DNA of 46,532 nucleotides from NCBI GenBank assembly GCA_964554065.1, contig CAZKMQ010000001.1, forward strand, positions 1-46,532. Direction: 5' to 3'. Shown here piece by piece: positions 38,760 through 45,488 of this stretch. Position 1 is the stretch's first letter. The number at the start of each line of letters is the position of its first letter. The stretch is from CAZKMQ01 sp964554065. GTDB lineage: Bacteria > Patescibacteriota > Patescibacteriia > Magasanikbacterales > JBBTQS01. Under the pieces are notes generated by a model that did not search any database, was not told the DNA's origin, and saw only the letters and a program-made list of their open reading frames with translations. A program made the translations under genes and the position numbers.

Positions 38760-39425
38760 ATGTCCGGCACGTTGTACATTGTTGGAACGCCAATTGGAAA
38801 TCTTAAAGATATTTCCCAAAGAGCGCTTGAGACCCTCAAGCGTGTTTTGTATATTGCATGCGAAGATACTCGTGTGACCAAAAAGCTTCTGAGCCATTAT
38901 GAAATAAAAACAAAAACAAAACGCGTAGATATGCATAGCGGCGCGAAGACGTTTCGCGCAGTGCTTAGCGATTTGCAAAATGGGGTCGATGTCGCTGTTG
39001 TCACTGATGCAGGCATGCCAGTAATTGCAGATCCAGGGAATATGCTTGTTGCATATATTGCGCGACATGATCCAGAGATTTCAATTGTAACTATTCCTGG
39101 GCCAACCGCGCTTGGCGCAGCACTGTCTGTTAGTGGTTTTCCTGCAGATCGATTTGTGTTTTATGGTTTTGCTCCTGCAAAAAAGTCTAGGGGAAAGTTT
39201 TTTCAAGAAGTTGCCAATACAAAACACACCGTAGTACTTTATGAATCAAAACATCGCATTGCAAAAACCCTAACACAATTGGGCGATCTTATAGGAGATA
39301 GAGAAGTGGTGGTGGCGCGAGAATTGACGAAACAGTTTGAGACAGTGTATCGTGGATCTATATCGCAGATAATGCAGCAGCTTAATGAAAAAGGCGAGTT
39401 TGTTATAGTAATTTCTCCAAAATAA
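38760..39425 (+). CDS. rsmI: 16S rRNA (cytidine(1402)-2'-O)-methyltransferase
   Basis: Tetrapyrrole-methylase-fold SAM enzyme that modifies C1402 of 16S rRNA. The 221-aa protein has the opening LYIVGTPIGNLKDISQRAL, the EDTRVTKKLLSHYEI segment, DAGMPVIADPG and PGPTALGAALSVSGFP, all diagnostic. The start is SD-less, 2 nt after the ferredoxin stop. It is probably transcribed with the Fe-S operon. A TATAGT element inside its last codons (39404-39409) may start the metG transcript. Confidence 0.96.
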   Translation: MSGTLYIVGTPIGNLKDISQRALETLKRVLYIACEDTRVTKKLLSHYEIKTKTKRVDMHSGAKTFRAVLSDLQNGVDVAVVTDAGMPVIADPGNMLVAYIARHDPEISIVTIPGPTALGAALSVSGFPADRFVFYGFAPAKKSRGKFFQEVANTKHTVVLYESKHRIAKTLTQLGDLIGDREVVVARELTKQFETVYRGSISQIMQQLNEKGEFVIVISPK

Positions 39426-39430
39426 AAAGT

Positions 39431-39582
39431 GGACTCCCTGTGAACCACTTTGTGCATGGCAGCTACTCTTGGGGGAGCATGGAGACATGACGATGTGCGA
39501 TTGTGTCGCGTGGTACGCAGGGAGTCCAAACAGTTGCACAGTGGAAACTAATCCTAGGAGGGGGTACTCTCTCCTATGCAAC
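39431..39582 (+). ncRNA. Structured RNA element upstream of metG
   Basis: GGACTCCCTGTG (39431-39442) pairs over 12 bp with CGCAGGGAGTCC (39516-39527), extended inward by ACCAC/GTGGT (39444-39448 with 39510-39514) and a weaker GTGCAT/ATGTGC step. A second hairpin follows: GTTGCA/TGCAAC (39533-39582) with inner TAGGAG/CTCCTA, which hides a GGAGGGGG run. It lies between rsmI and metG, 37 nt before the start codon. It could be a riboregulator or a separate RNA. It is not a T-box: the conserved T-box string is not in the right context and no specifier stem is seen. Confidence 0.5.
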
Positions 39583-39619
39583 CATCAATGCGCCCAAAGT
39601 ATACGAATTAATTTTGTTT

Positions 39620-41128
39620 ATGTCAAGTGAAAAAACCTACTACGTTACTACGCCGATCTACTACATTAATGATCGTCCGCACATTGGTCATGCATACACT
39701 ACGATAGTGGCAGATATTATGGCACGGTGGAATCGCATGCAAGGAAAGGATGTGTTTTTTGCAGTAGGAACAGATGAAAATTCACAAAAAAGCGTTGAAG
39801 CAGCAAGTGCTGCAAATGTTGAAGCAGTGCAAACTTATGTTAACGAAATGTCAGCTGTTTGGAAGCAAACATGGGATGCACTAGATATGACTAATACTGA
39901 TTTTATTCGCACTACTGAGCCACGCCACTTGGCTGCAGTAGTTGAGTTCTACAATCGATCGTTTGCAAAGGGTGACATTTATAAGAGTAAGTATGTTGGA
40001 CTTTATTGCGTAGGTTGTGAAGCTTATAAGAAGCCTTCAGATCTTGATGATAGTGGCAAATGTCCTGATCATGCACGTAAGCCTAAGGAGCTTAAAGAGG
40101 AAAATTATTTTTTTAAGCTTACCAAGTATCGTGAACCATTATTAAAATATATCGAGGACAATCCAGAATTTATTCAGCCGAAGTCACGCCGAAACGAGAT
40201 TGTGAATTATGTGAAAGATAATATGGAGGATATAAGCATCTCCCGCAAGTCGCAGGATTGGGGAATCCCAGTCCCTAATGATGATTCACAAGTGTTGTAT
40301 GTATGGTTTGATGCACTGATTAACTATATCTCAATTATTGGCTTTGCAACCGATGACGAATTGTTTGCAAAATATTGGCCAGCTGATTTACATATTGTTG
40401 GTAAGGACATAACGAAGTTCCATTGCGCGTTATGGCCGGCAATGTTAATGAGCGCAGATATTGAATTGCCTAACCAAGTGTACGCGCATGGATTCTTTAC
40501 TATTGATGGACAGAAGATGAGTAAGACATTAGGTAATGTGATTGATCCAGCTGATGTTGGCACAGTATTTGGACTTGATGCATTAAGATATTTTCTTATT
40601 CGTGAAATTAAGTTTGGAGAGGATGGAGACTTTTCGCTTGAGCGGCTAAAAAATAGATATCATGAGGATCTAGCCAATGAGCTAGGCAATCTTGCATCTC
40701 GCATATTGAAAATGATAGAACAATTTGCTGAGGGAAAAATCCCAGAAGGGAAAGGATTTGCAACTAAGCCGTCATGGGATGAGCACATTGCAAAGATGGA
40801 AACCAAAGACTTTTTCGGTGCTATTGAACATATTTGGAGTATTATTCGTGATACAAATAAGTCGATCACTGAGAATAAGCCGTGGGAACTAGCAAAATCC
40901 AAAGACAAAGAGTTAGATTCTGTGCTATACTATTTAGCAGATACGCTGTATCATCTTGCATGGCTTTTGCATCCAATTACACCTGATACATCTGCAGCAA
41001 TCCTTACACAATTGGGATGTGATATGGCAAAAGAACATAATCAGTTGTTTTCTGATTTGCAAACCGCGCATGTGTCTTCTGGACAGCAGATTGGTGAGAT
41101 AACTATACTTTTTCCAAAAGTTGAATAG
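39620..41128 (+). CDS. metG: Methionyl-tRNA synthetase
   Basis: Charges tRNA-Met and initiator tRNA. The 502-aa protein begins at MSSEKTYYV; the open frame upstream covers the structured leader and has no homology. HIGH is at 21-24. The class signature KMSKT occupies 299-303, with Thr in the last position. The connective insertion has one zinc knuckle-like set CVGC and CPDH. The anticodon-binding helical domain follows (NKSITENKPWELAKSKD). No C-terminal EMAP-like domain is present. cvpA follows after 5 nt. Confidence 0.96.
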   Translation: MSSEKTYYVTTPIYYINDRPHIGHAYTTIVADIMARWNRMQGKDVFFAVGTDENSQKSVEAASAANVEAVQTYVNEMSAVWKQTWDALDMTNTDFIRTTEPRHLAAVVEFYNRSFAKGDIYKSKYVGLYCVGCEAYKKPSDLDDSGKCPDHARKPKELKEENYFFKLTKYREPLLKYIEDNPEFIQPKSRRNEIVNYVKDNMEDISISRKSQDWGIPVPNDDSQVLYVWFDALINYISIIGFATDDELFAKYWPADLHIVGKDITKFHCALWPAMLMSADIELPNQVYAHGFFTIDGQKMSKTLGNVIDPADVGTVFGLDALRYFLIREIKFGEDGDFSLERLKNRYHEDLANELGNLASRILKMIEQFAEGKIPEGKGFATKPSWDEHIAKMETKDFFGAIEHIWSIIRDTNKSITENKPWELAKSKDKELDSVLYYLADTLYHLAWLLHPITPDTSAAILTQLGCDMAKEHNQLFSDLQTAHVSSGQQIGEITILFPKVE

Positions 41129-41133
41129 GAATT

Positions 41134-41742
41134 ATGTGGCATCATTTATTTAATCCAGACGTCTTGCTGTACGTGATTCTTTTTGGTTTTGCGCTTTTTG
41201 GATGGTGGATGGGTGTAATACATGCAATTGGGTCGCTCGTAGGAGTTGTTGCCGGTGCGTTTGCTGCAAGTCATTACAATCAACAAGCTACTGATTGGTT
41301 CCTGTCACATGTAAATTTCCCAGAAGGGGTAGCGCATGTGATTGTTTTTTTCCTTACGTTCTTTCTGGTCAATCGTGCGGTTGGATTTGTATTCTGGATT
41401 ATAGATAAGTCACTTGATTTCGCGCGGTTTGTTCCTTTTATAAAATCAGTGAACCGAATGTTGGGTGCAATTTTCGGATTTGTTGAAGGGGTGCTTGTAC
41501 TTGGGCTCGGAATCGCGTATCTTAGCGCATTTCCTTTTGGTGCAGGAGTTGCTGAGTTCTTTGCCGATTCAACAGTGGCGCCATGGCTTGTTGATTCAGC
41601 ACGGTTGTTGTATCCTTTGTTCCCAGAAGCGTGGGATAAAGTGCAGGGCTTGTTTGAGGATCCAATCGCAGCACCTACTGTTCCAACTGAGCTTCCGGAC
41701 ATTAATATAAATATTCCAATTGAACTTCCGGTTCCAGAATAA
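41134..41742 (+). CDS. CvpA-family membrane protein
   Basis: A 202-aa membrane protein with four helices in the CvpA pattern (LFGFALFGWWMGVIHAIGSLVG, VIVFFLTFFLVNRAVGFVFW, VNRMLGAIFGFVEGVLVLGL). The C-terminal 40 residues are Pro/Ile-rich (PTVPTELPDININIPIELP) and likely extended. In enterobacteria CvpA is linked to colicin V production and bile resistance, but the general role is unsettled. It is followed after 1 nt by tatD and is part of the metG transcript. Confidence 0.86.
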   Translation: MWHHLFNPDVLLYVILFGFALFGWWMGVIHAIGSLVGVVAGAFAASHYNQQATDWFLSHVNFPEGVAHVIVFFLTFFLVNRAVGFVFWIIDKSLDFARFVPFIKSVNRMLGAIFGFVEGVLVLGLGIAYLSAFPFGAGVAEFFADSTVAPWLVDSARLLYPLFPEAWDKVQGLFEDPIAAPTVPTELPDININIPIELPVPE

Positions 41743-41743
41743 T

Positions 41744-42595
41744 ATGAAACTCGTTGACACACACTGTCACGTACATTTCAACGCATATAAGACGGACATG
41801 CACGACGTGGTCCGTCGTTCTTTAGATAAAGAAACACTAATGATTACAGTTGGAACGCAAAAGGACACAAGCAAGTCTGGAATTGAACTAGCGCAGCAGT
41901 ATGATGGTCTTTATGCAAGTGTTGCGTTGCATCCGAATCACTTGTTTCCTGTGTTTATAGATGAGGATGAGGTTCCGTTCAAGACGCGCGAAGAAGATTT
42001 TGATTATGAATATTATAAAAAATTAGCCGAGCACCCAAAAGTAGTTGCAATAGGTGAGTGTGGATTAGATTGGTATCGCATTCCGGATAATCGCGATATC
42101 GAGGAAGTTAAGGAAAAACAGTTTAGAGTATTTCGCCAGCATTTGGATTTGTGTGAGGAAGTGGGTCTGCCGGTGATTGTACATTGTCGTGATGCACATG
42201 ATGAGTGTGCGGATATTTTGAAAGAATATTTGGACGCTGGTAAATTATCTCGGCGTGGAGTAATTCATTGCTTTACCGGAACTTTAGAAGAAGCACAGCG
42301 CTATCATGATATGGGATTTATTACTTCATTCACAGGTATAATTACATTTCCACCAAAAAAATCCTCAGGTGAAGCCTTGAGTGATTTACAAAGAGTTGTT
42401 AAAGAAACACCACTTGAATATATGATGCTTGAAACTGATGCGCCGTATTTAACGCCAATACCGTATCGTGGAAAGCGCAATGAGCCTTGGTATGTAAGAT
42501 ATGTGGCGGAAAAAGTCGCTGAGCTAAAAGGCATCTCAGTAGAGGAGGTTGCAACTAAAACCACTGCAACAGCAAAGCGGATATTCAATATATAA
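41744..42595 (+). CDS. tatD: TatD-family metal-dependent hydrolase/DNase
   Basis: A 283-aa TIM-barrel nuclease of the amidohydrolase superfamily. Metal-binding motifs are in order: DTHCHVHF (9-aa N-terminal motif), AIGECGLDWYR, VIVHCRDAHDE, IHCFTGT and LETDAPYLTP. A 30-residue region after VALHPNHLFP (IDEDEVPFKTREEDFDYEY) is longer than in E. coli TatD. TatD proteins have 3'-5' exonuclease activity in DNA repair. The ATG at 41744 is used; an in-frame ATG at 41720 lies within cvpA. It ends the metG-cvpA-tatD unit. Confidence 0.95.
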   Translation: MKLVDTHCHVHFNAYKTDMHDVVRRSLDKETLMITVGTQKDTSKSGIELAQQYDGLYASVALHPNHLFPVFIDEDEVPFKTREEDFDYEYYKKLAEHPKVVAIGECGLDWYRIPDNRDIEEVKEKQFRVFRQHLDLCEEVGLPVIVHCRDAHDECADILKEYLDAGKLSRRGVIHCFTGTLEEAQRYHDMGFITSFTGIITFPPKKSSGEALSDLQRVVKETPLEYMMLETDAPYLTPIPYRGKRNEPWYVRYVAEKVAELKGISVEEVATKTTATAKRIFNI

Positions 42596-42608
42596 GATAA
42601 AAAAGAAC

Positions 42609-42640
42609 ATGACCAGCAGAACGACGAATCTGCTGGTCAT
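42609..42640 (-). terminator. Terminator of the minus-strand gene 42656-42943
   Basis: Perfect 11-bp arms ATGACCAGCAG and CTGCTGGTCAT around a 10-nt loop. On the minus strand it is followed by GTTCTTTTTT. On the plus strand no T-run follows, so it is a poorer terminator for tatD. Confidence 0.8.
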
Positions 42641-42655
42641 TGTTGTGTTGATGGG

Positions 42656-42943
42656 TCAGATACCACCAAGCGGAGTGTTGCTGATATCACGTGTCTCCTT
42701 GTAGACAGTAAGTCCACGTTCAGTGATGATGAGTTTGCCAAATGGATTAATTACTATCCATCCTTCATGTGCGAGAAAGGTGACAGCACCGCTCACCTGG
42801 TCAGTGTTGTACCTACCACCTTCTAGATGGGCAACGAGCAAGGCAATTGTAGCCTTGTCAATCCCGATGCGCCATCGATGTGGCTCGCGTATTGCTTTGA
42901 GAATTCTCCTCTGAAAACGGGTTATCGGGTGTGTTAAACTCAA
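42656..42943 (-). CDS. Probable winged-helix small protein, SD-bearing accessory gene
   Basis: A 95-aa basic protein. The middle and end (IALLVAHLEGGRYNTDQVSG, AVTFLAHEGWIVINPFGKLI, ITERGLTVYKET) suggest a winged helix-turn-helix with a recognition helix near the Gln/Val/Ser segment and a wing at NPFGKL. The frame extends to a TTG at 43009, but that TTG is part of the promoter -35. I place the start at a TTG at 42943, preceded by AAGAGGT with 2-5 nt spacing. Terminated by a strong hairpin. It may be a small regulator; family unknown. Confidence 0.6.
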   Translation of the reverse strand: MSLTHPITRFQRRILKAIREPHRWRIGIDKATIALLVAHLEGGRYNTDQVSGAVTFLAHEGWIVINPFGKLIITERGLTVYKETRDISNTPLGGI

Positions 42944-42980
42944 TTGACCTCTTAGGGCTTTGGAAAATCCACCCAGGTTA

Positions 42981-43009
42981 AGTATTCTAGTTTTTTTGTT
43001 TGTTGTCAA
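42981..43009 (-). promoter_or_regulatory. Promoter of the winged-helix gene
   Basis: On the minus strand TTGACA (43004-43009) and AATACT (42981-42986) with a 17-bp spacer. Back to back with the ATP synthase promoter, whose -35 begins 32 bp away. Confidence 0.72.
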
Positions 43010-43040
43010 GTGAATGGCGCAGTTTTAATTTAAATATTCC

Positions 43041-43069
43041 TTGACATATACCCTAGATTTAGGTACAAT
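43041..43069 (+). promoter_or_regulatory. Promoter of the ATP synthase operon
   Basis: TTGACA (43041-43046) and TACAAT (43064-43069), spacer 17 bp; start expected near 43076, about 22 nt before the GTG start of the first gene. Confidence 0.85.
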
Positions 43070-43097
43070 ACCCGCGTTCTAATTCTCATTACATCCT

Positions 43098-43352
43098 GTG
43101 AAAAACAACGATCAGCGCTATTATTGGTTCGCAATGCGAATATTTGGTGAGTTCACCACAATAATTGCGATTCCAGTTGTGGTTTTTGCCCTAATTGGGT
43201 CAAAACTTGGTAAAATCTATGGTCATGAGCCATGGTTTGTCTTAGCAGGATTTGTGATTGCTGGTCTGATTTCAGGCACAATCATACACAAAAAGGCGCA
43301 TCGCCTGGGTAAGGAGTTTGATAAGATAGATAAGAAAACTGGGGATAAGTAA
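43098..43352 (+). CDS. AtpI/AtpZ-like small membrane protein
   Basis: An 84-aa protein with two helices (IIAIPVVVFALIGSKLG and FVLAGFVIAGLISGTIIH), separated by a short loop GKIYGHEPW, the pattern of the small protein at the head of many ATP synthase operons. It is thought to help c-ring assembly or Mg2+ supply. The start codon is GTG at 43098; there is no ATG in the right place. The operon promoter lies 29 nt upstream. Confidence 0.85.
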   Translation: MKNNDQRYYWFAMRIFGEFTTIIAIPVVVFALIGSKLGKIYGHEPWFVLAGFVIAGLISGTIIHKKAHRLGKEFDKIDKKTGDK

Positions 43353-43355
43353 GAT

Positions 43356-44162
43356 ATGCAGATACCGTTGGCCGCTGAGCCGATCGCACATATTGGAAGC
43401 TTTCCAATAACCAACTCAATGATAAACGCGTGGATCGCCATTGCATTATTTTTGATTGTTGGCTTTATTGTAAAGCGTCGCAAATCACTGGTTCCGCGCG
43501 GGTTTATCAACTTTATTGAGGCAATTGTTGAGTTTATGGTTGATTTTATCGAAGGGTTGCTTGGTGATCGTCAAAAGGCATTGCAATTTTTCCCAATTGT
43601 TGGTTCATTGTTCCTATTTATTCTAATTTCAAACTGGATGGGGCTGTTACCAGGAACCGGAAGCATTGGTATTTGGGAAATGCATCATGGTGAAATTGTG
43701 TTAGTGCCGTTTTTGCGGCCAATTGGTTCAGATTTGAACATGACATTGGCAATGGCAGTATTCTCAGTAATTGGCGCGAACTTATTTGGCATTATGACCA
43801 TTGGATTTTTCAAGCACATTGGAAAATTTATTCAACTCGGTGTGCTTTGGAAAAGTTTGCGCAAAGGTCCACTAGCGATTTTTGTGGCGATCATTGAAAT
43901 GTTTGTTGGATTAATTGAGATTATTGGTGAGATTGCAAAAATGGTTTCATTGTCTTTGCGTTTGTTTGGTAATATTTTTGCCGGAGAAATCTTGCTAACA
44001 GTTATGATCAGCTTAGTTGCATATCTGGTACCAATTCCATTTATGTTCCTTGAAGTGATTGTTGGATTTGTACAGGCACTGGTATTTGCCGGCTTAACAT
44101 TGGTATACTTGATGACCGCAACTTCACTGCCGCATGGTGATGAAGAGGCAGGAGCGCATTAA
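43356..44162 (+). CDS. atpB: ATP synthase F0 subunit a
   Basis: Proton channel subunit, 268 aa with about six membrane spans. The essential arginine is R202 in VSLSLRLFGNIFAGE. The other half-channel residues lie in the terminal helix (FVQALVFAGLTLVYLMTA). The N-terminal PLAAEPIAHIGSFPITNSM is short. The next gene is 106 nt away, the largest gap in the operon, and that gap has a hairpin. The start is SD-less. Confidence 0.95.
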   Translation: MQIPLAAEPIAHIGSFPITNSMINAWIAIALFLIVGFIVKRRKSLVPRGFINFIEAIVEFMVDFIEGLLGDRQKALQFFPIVGSLFLFILISNWMGLLPGTGSIGIWEMHHGEIVLVPFLRPIGSDLNMTLAMAVFSVIGANLFGIMTIGFFKHIGKFIQLGVLWKSLRKGPLAIFVAIIEMFVGLIEIIGEIAKMVSLSLRLFGNIFAGEILLTVMISLVAYLVPIPFMFLEVIVGFVQALVFAGLTLVYLMTATSLPHGDEEAGAH

Positions 44163-44216
44163 TGAGTTGAATGGATATCGTGATAAAGTCGCGGTATGCA
44201 CGTAATTCATTACTGG

Positions 44217-44248
44217 TTCGGAGGTAAAAAATCATTCCCCCTCCAGAA
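44217..44248 (+). promoter_or_regulatory. Hairpin upstream of atpE
   Basis: TTCGGAGG pairs with CCTCCAGAA (one bulged base) across a 15-nt loop, 20 nt before the atpE start. The element contains the only GGAGG in this part of the operon and hides it. It may be an mRNA-stability or translation-control structure linked to the extra c-subunit demand. It could also be a chance fold. Confidence 0.35.
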
Positions 44249-44268
44249 ACAGTATAAACACAGAACAT

Positions 44269-44487
44269 ATGGATGTAGAATCAGCACGATTGCTTGCAAA
44301 AGCATTAGCTGTGGGCATCGGTGGTTTAGGGCCTGCGCTCGGTATTGGACGCTTGGTTGCTAAAGCCATGGAAGCTATCGGGCGCAATCCCGAAGCAGCA
44401 GGAAAAGTTTTTGTTCCCATGCTTTTGGGAGCTGCGTTTGCCGAAGCGATTGCTATTTATGCTTTGGTTGTAGCACTTTTGATGTAA
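44269..44487 (+). CDS. atpE: ATP synthase F0 subunit c
   Basis: A 72-aa hairpin protein forming the rotor ring. Helix 1 has the GIGGLGPALGIG glycine pattern, the polar loop is GRNPEA, and helix 2 carries the ion-binding carboxylate E59 in AFAEAIAIYAL. The residue after the carboxylate is Ala, and no Gln occupies the helix 1 Na+ position, which argues for protons rather than sodium as coupling ion (inference). The start at 44269 has no Shine-Dalgarno sequence; a hairpin lies upstream. Confidence 0.96.
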   Translation: MDVESARLLAKALAVGIGGLGPALGIGRLVAKAMEAIGRNPEAAGKVFVPMLLGAAFAEAIAIYALVVALLM

Positions 44488-44542
44488 ATCAAAATGTTTC
44501 TGTGGTGCTGGAATTGCGGCGCCACAACTAACCTTTTGATAT

Positions 44543-45097
44543 ATGATAGATATTGCATATGCAGCAGAGGTAGCGCATGAAGCCGCAAAAGTGGCAGAAA
44601 CCGCGTCACCACTAGGACAATTCGGAGTTAATGGCAAGATGTTTATTGCACAGCTTGTTAACTTTGTAATTGTGCTTTTGATTTTGTGGAAATGGGTTTT
44701 CACGCCGACATTGAAGACCTTGAAAGAACGCACAGACAAGATTGAAAAATCATTAGACGAGGCCGCGGCTATTGAAAAAGAGCGCCGCTCACTTGAGGCG
44801 GAAAAAGTAGAAGAACTATACAAAGCGCGTGAGCAAGGTAAAGAAGTAATCGCCTTAGCTAAATCAAAGTCAGACAAGATAGCTGATGTTATGCGCATTA
44901 AGGCAAAACAAGAAGTAGCAGAAGTGGTTGCTGGCGCAAAAGCGCAAATTGCGCAAGAGCGTGAGCAAATGAAAGCAGAATTGCGTGAGGAAACCATGGT
45001 GCTTGCGGTAGCTGTTGCAGAGAAAGTTTTGGCAAAAAAACTGGATAAAAATGCAGATGCAGAATTGATTAAGCAAGCACTCAAGGAAGTGAAATAA
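44543..45097 (+). CDS. atpF: ATP synthase F0 subunit b
   Basis: Peripheral stalk subunit of 184 aa: one membrane helix at about 35-53 (MFIAQLVNFVIVLLILWKW) after a longer than usual N-terminus, then a long charged coiled coil (ERRSLEAEKVEELYKAREQ, AQIAQEREQMKAELREE), and a C-terminal delta-binding end. The adjacent subunit order is the usual one. It is separated by 1 nt from atpH. A 55-nt gap to atpE contains a weak GC-rich stem and no promoter. Confidence 0.94.
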   Translation: MIDIAYAAEVAHEAAKVAETASPLGQFGVNGKMFIAQLVNFVIVLLILWKWVFTPTLKTLKERTDKIEKSLDEAAAIEKERRSLEAEKVEELYKAREQGKEVIALAKSKSDKIADVMRIKAKQEVAEVVAGAKAQIAQEREQMKAELREETMVLAVAVAEKVLAKKLDKNADAELIKQALKEVK

Positions 45098-45098
45098 T

Positions 45099-45482
45099 AT
45101 GCGGAGTACACCAGCACAACTTGGTAAAGGGTTGTATGCGCTAACGCTTGGGCTTTCTCGCAATGAGCAAGAAGGAGTAGTTGCGCAATTTGCCACATTG
45201 CTCAAGCGTTCAGGAAAACTGCATTGGGCAAAGCGCATAATTAAATCATTTGTACAGTATAGTGAAGAACAAGAAAAGCGCGGGCAGGCAGAGGTAGTTG
45301 TTGCGCACGCACTAGCAGATCATGAACAAAAAGAGTTGAAACAGCAGTTGACCAAAGCATTGGGTGCAGAAGATGTTATTATTCGTGTAGATGAATCATT
45401 GTTAGGAGGGGCTAAAATAACTAAAGGGTTTACCATTATTGACGCAAGCGCTAAAGGACAGCTTGAACGCATGCATAACTAA
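45099..45482 (+). CDS. atpH: ATP synthase F1 subunit delta (shortened)
   Basis: Links the stalk to the F1 head. At 127 aa it is about 50 residues shorter than typical delta (about 175-180). The C-terminal signature GGAKITKGFTIIDASAKGQLERM is intact, so the loss lies in the N-terminal helical domain, which binds the alpha-subunit tails. The gene is open at both ends without frameshift. It starts 1 nt after atpF. The assignment is secure by the C-terminal motif and position. Confidence 0.9.
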   Translation: MRSTPAQLGKGLYALTLGLSRNEQEGVVAQFATLLKRSGKLHWAKRIIKSFVQYSEEQEKRGQAEVVVAHALADHEQKELKQQLTKALGAEDVIIRVDESLLGGAKITKGFTIIDASAKGQLERMHN

Positions 45483-45488
45483 ACTAAT

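Noticed and set aside
39431..39600. T-box riboswitch in front of metG
   Set aside because: GTGGTAC occurs but in the wrong context, paired in the long helix; no specifier loop or antiterminator was found.
39503..39619. Longer N-terminus for methionyl-tRNA synthetase
   Set aside because: The extra codons cover a structured RNA and show no synthetase homology; MSSEKTYYV starts directly before the catalytic domain.
42944..43009. Upstream TTG start for the winged-helix gene
   Set aside because: That TTG is the first three bases of the TTGACA -35 box, upstream of the transcription start; a TTG with a ribosome site lies at 42943.
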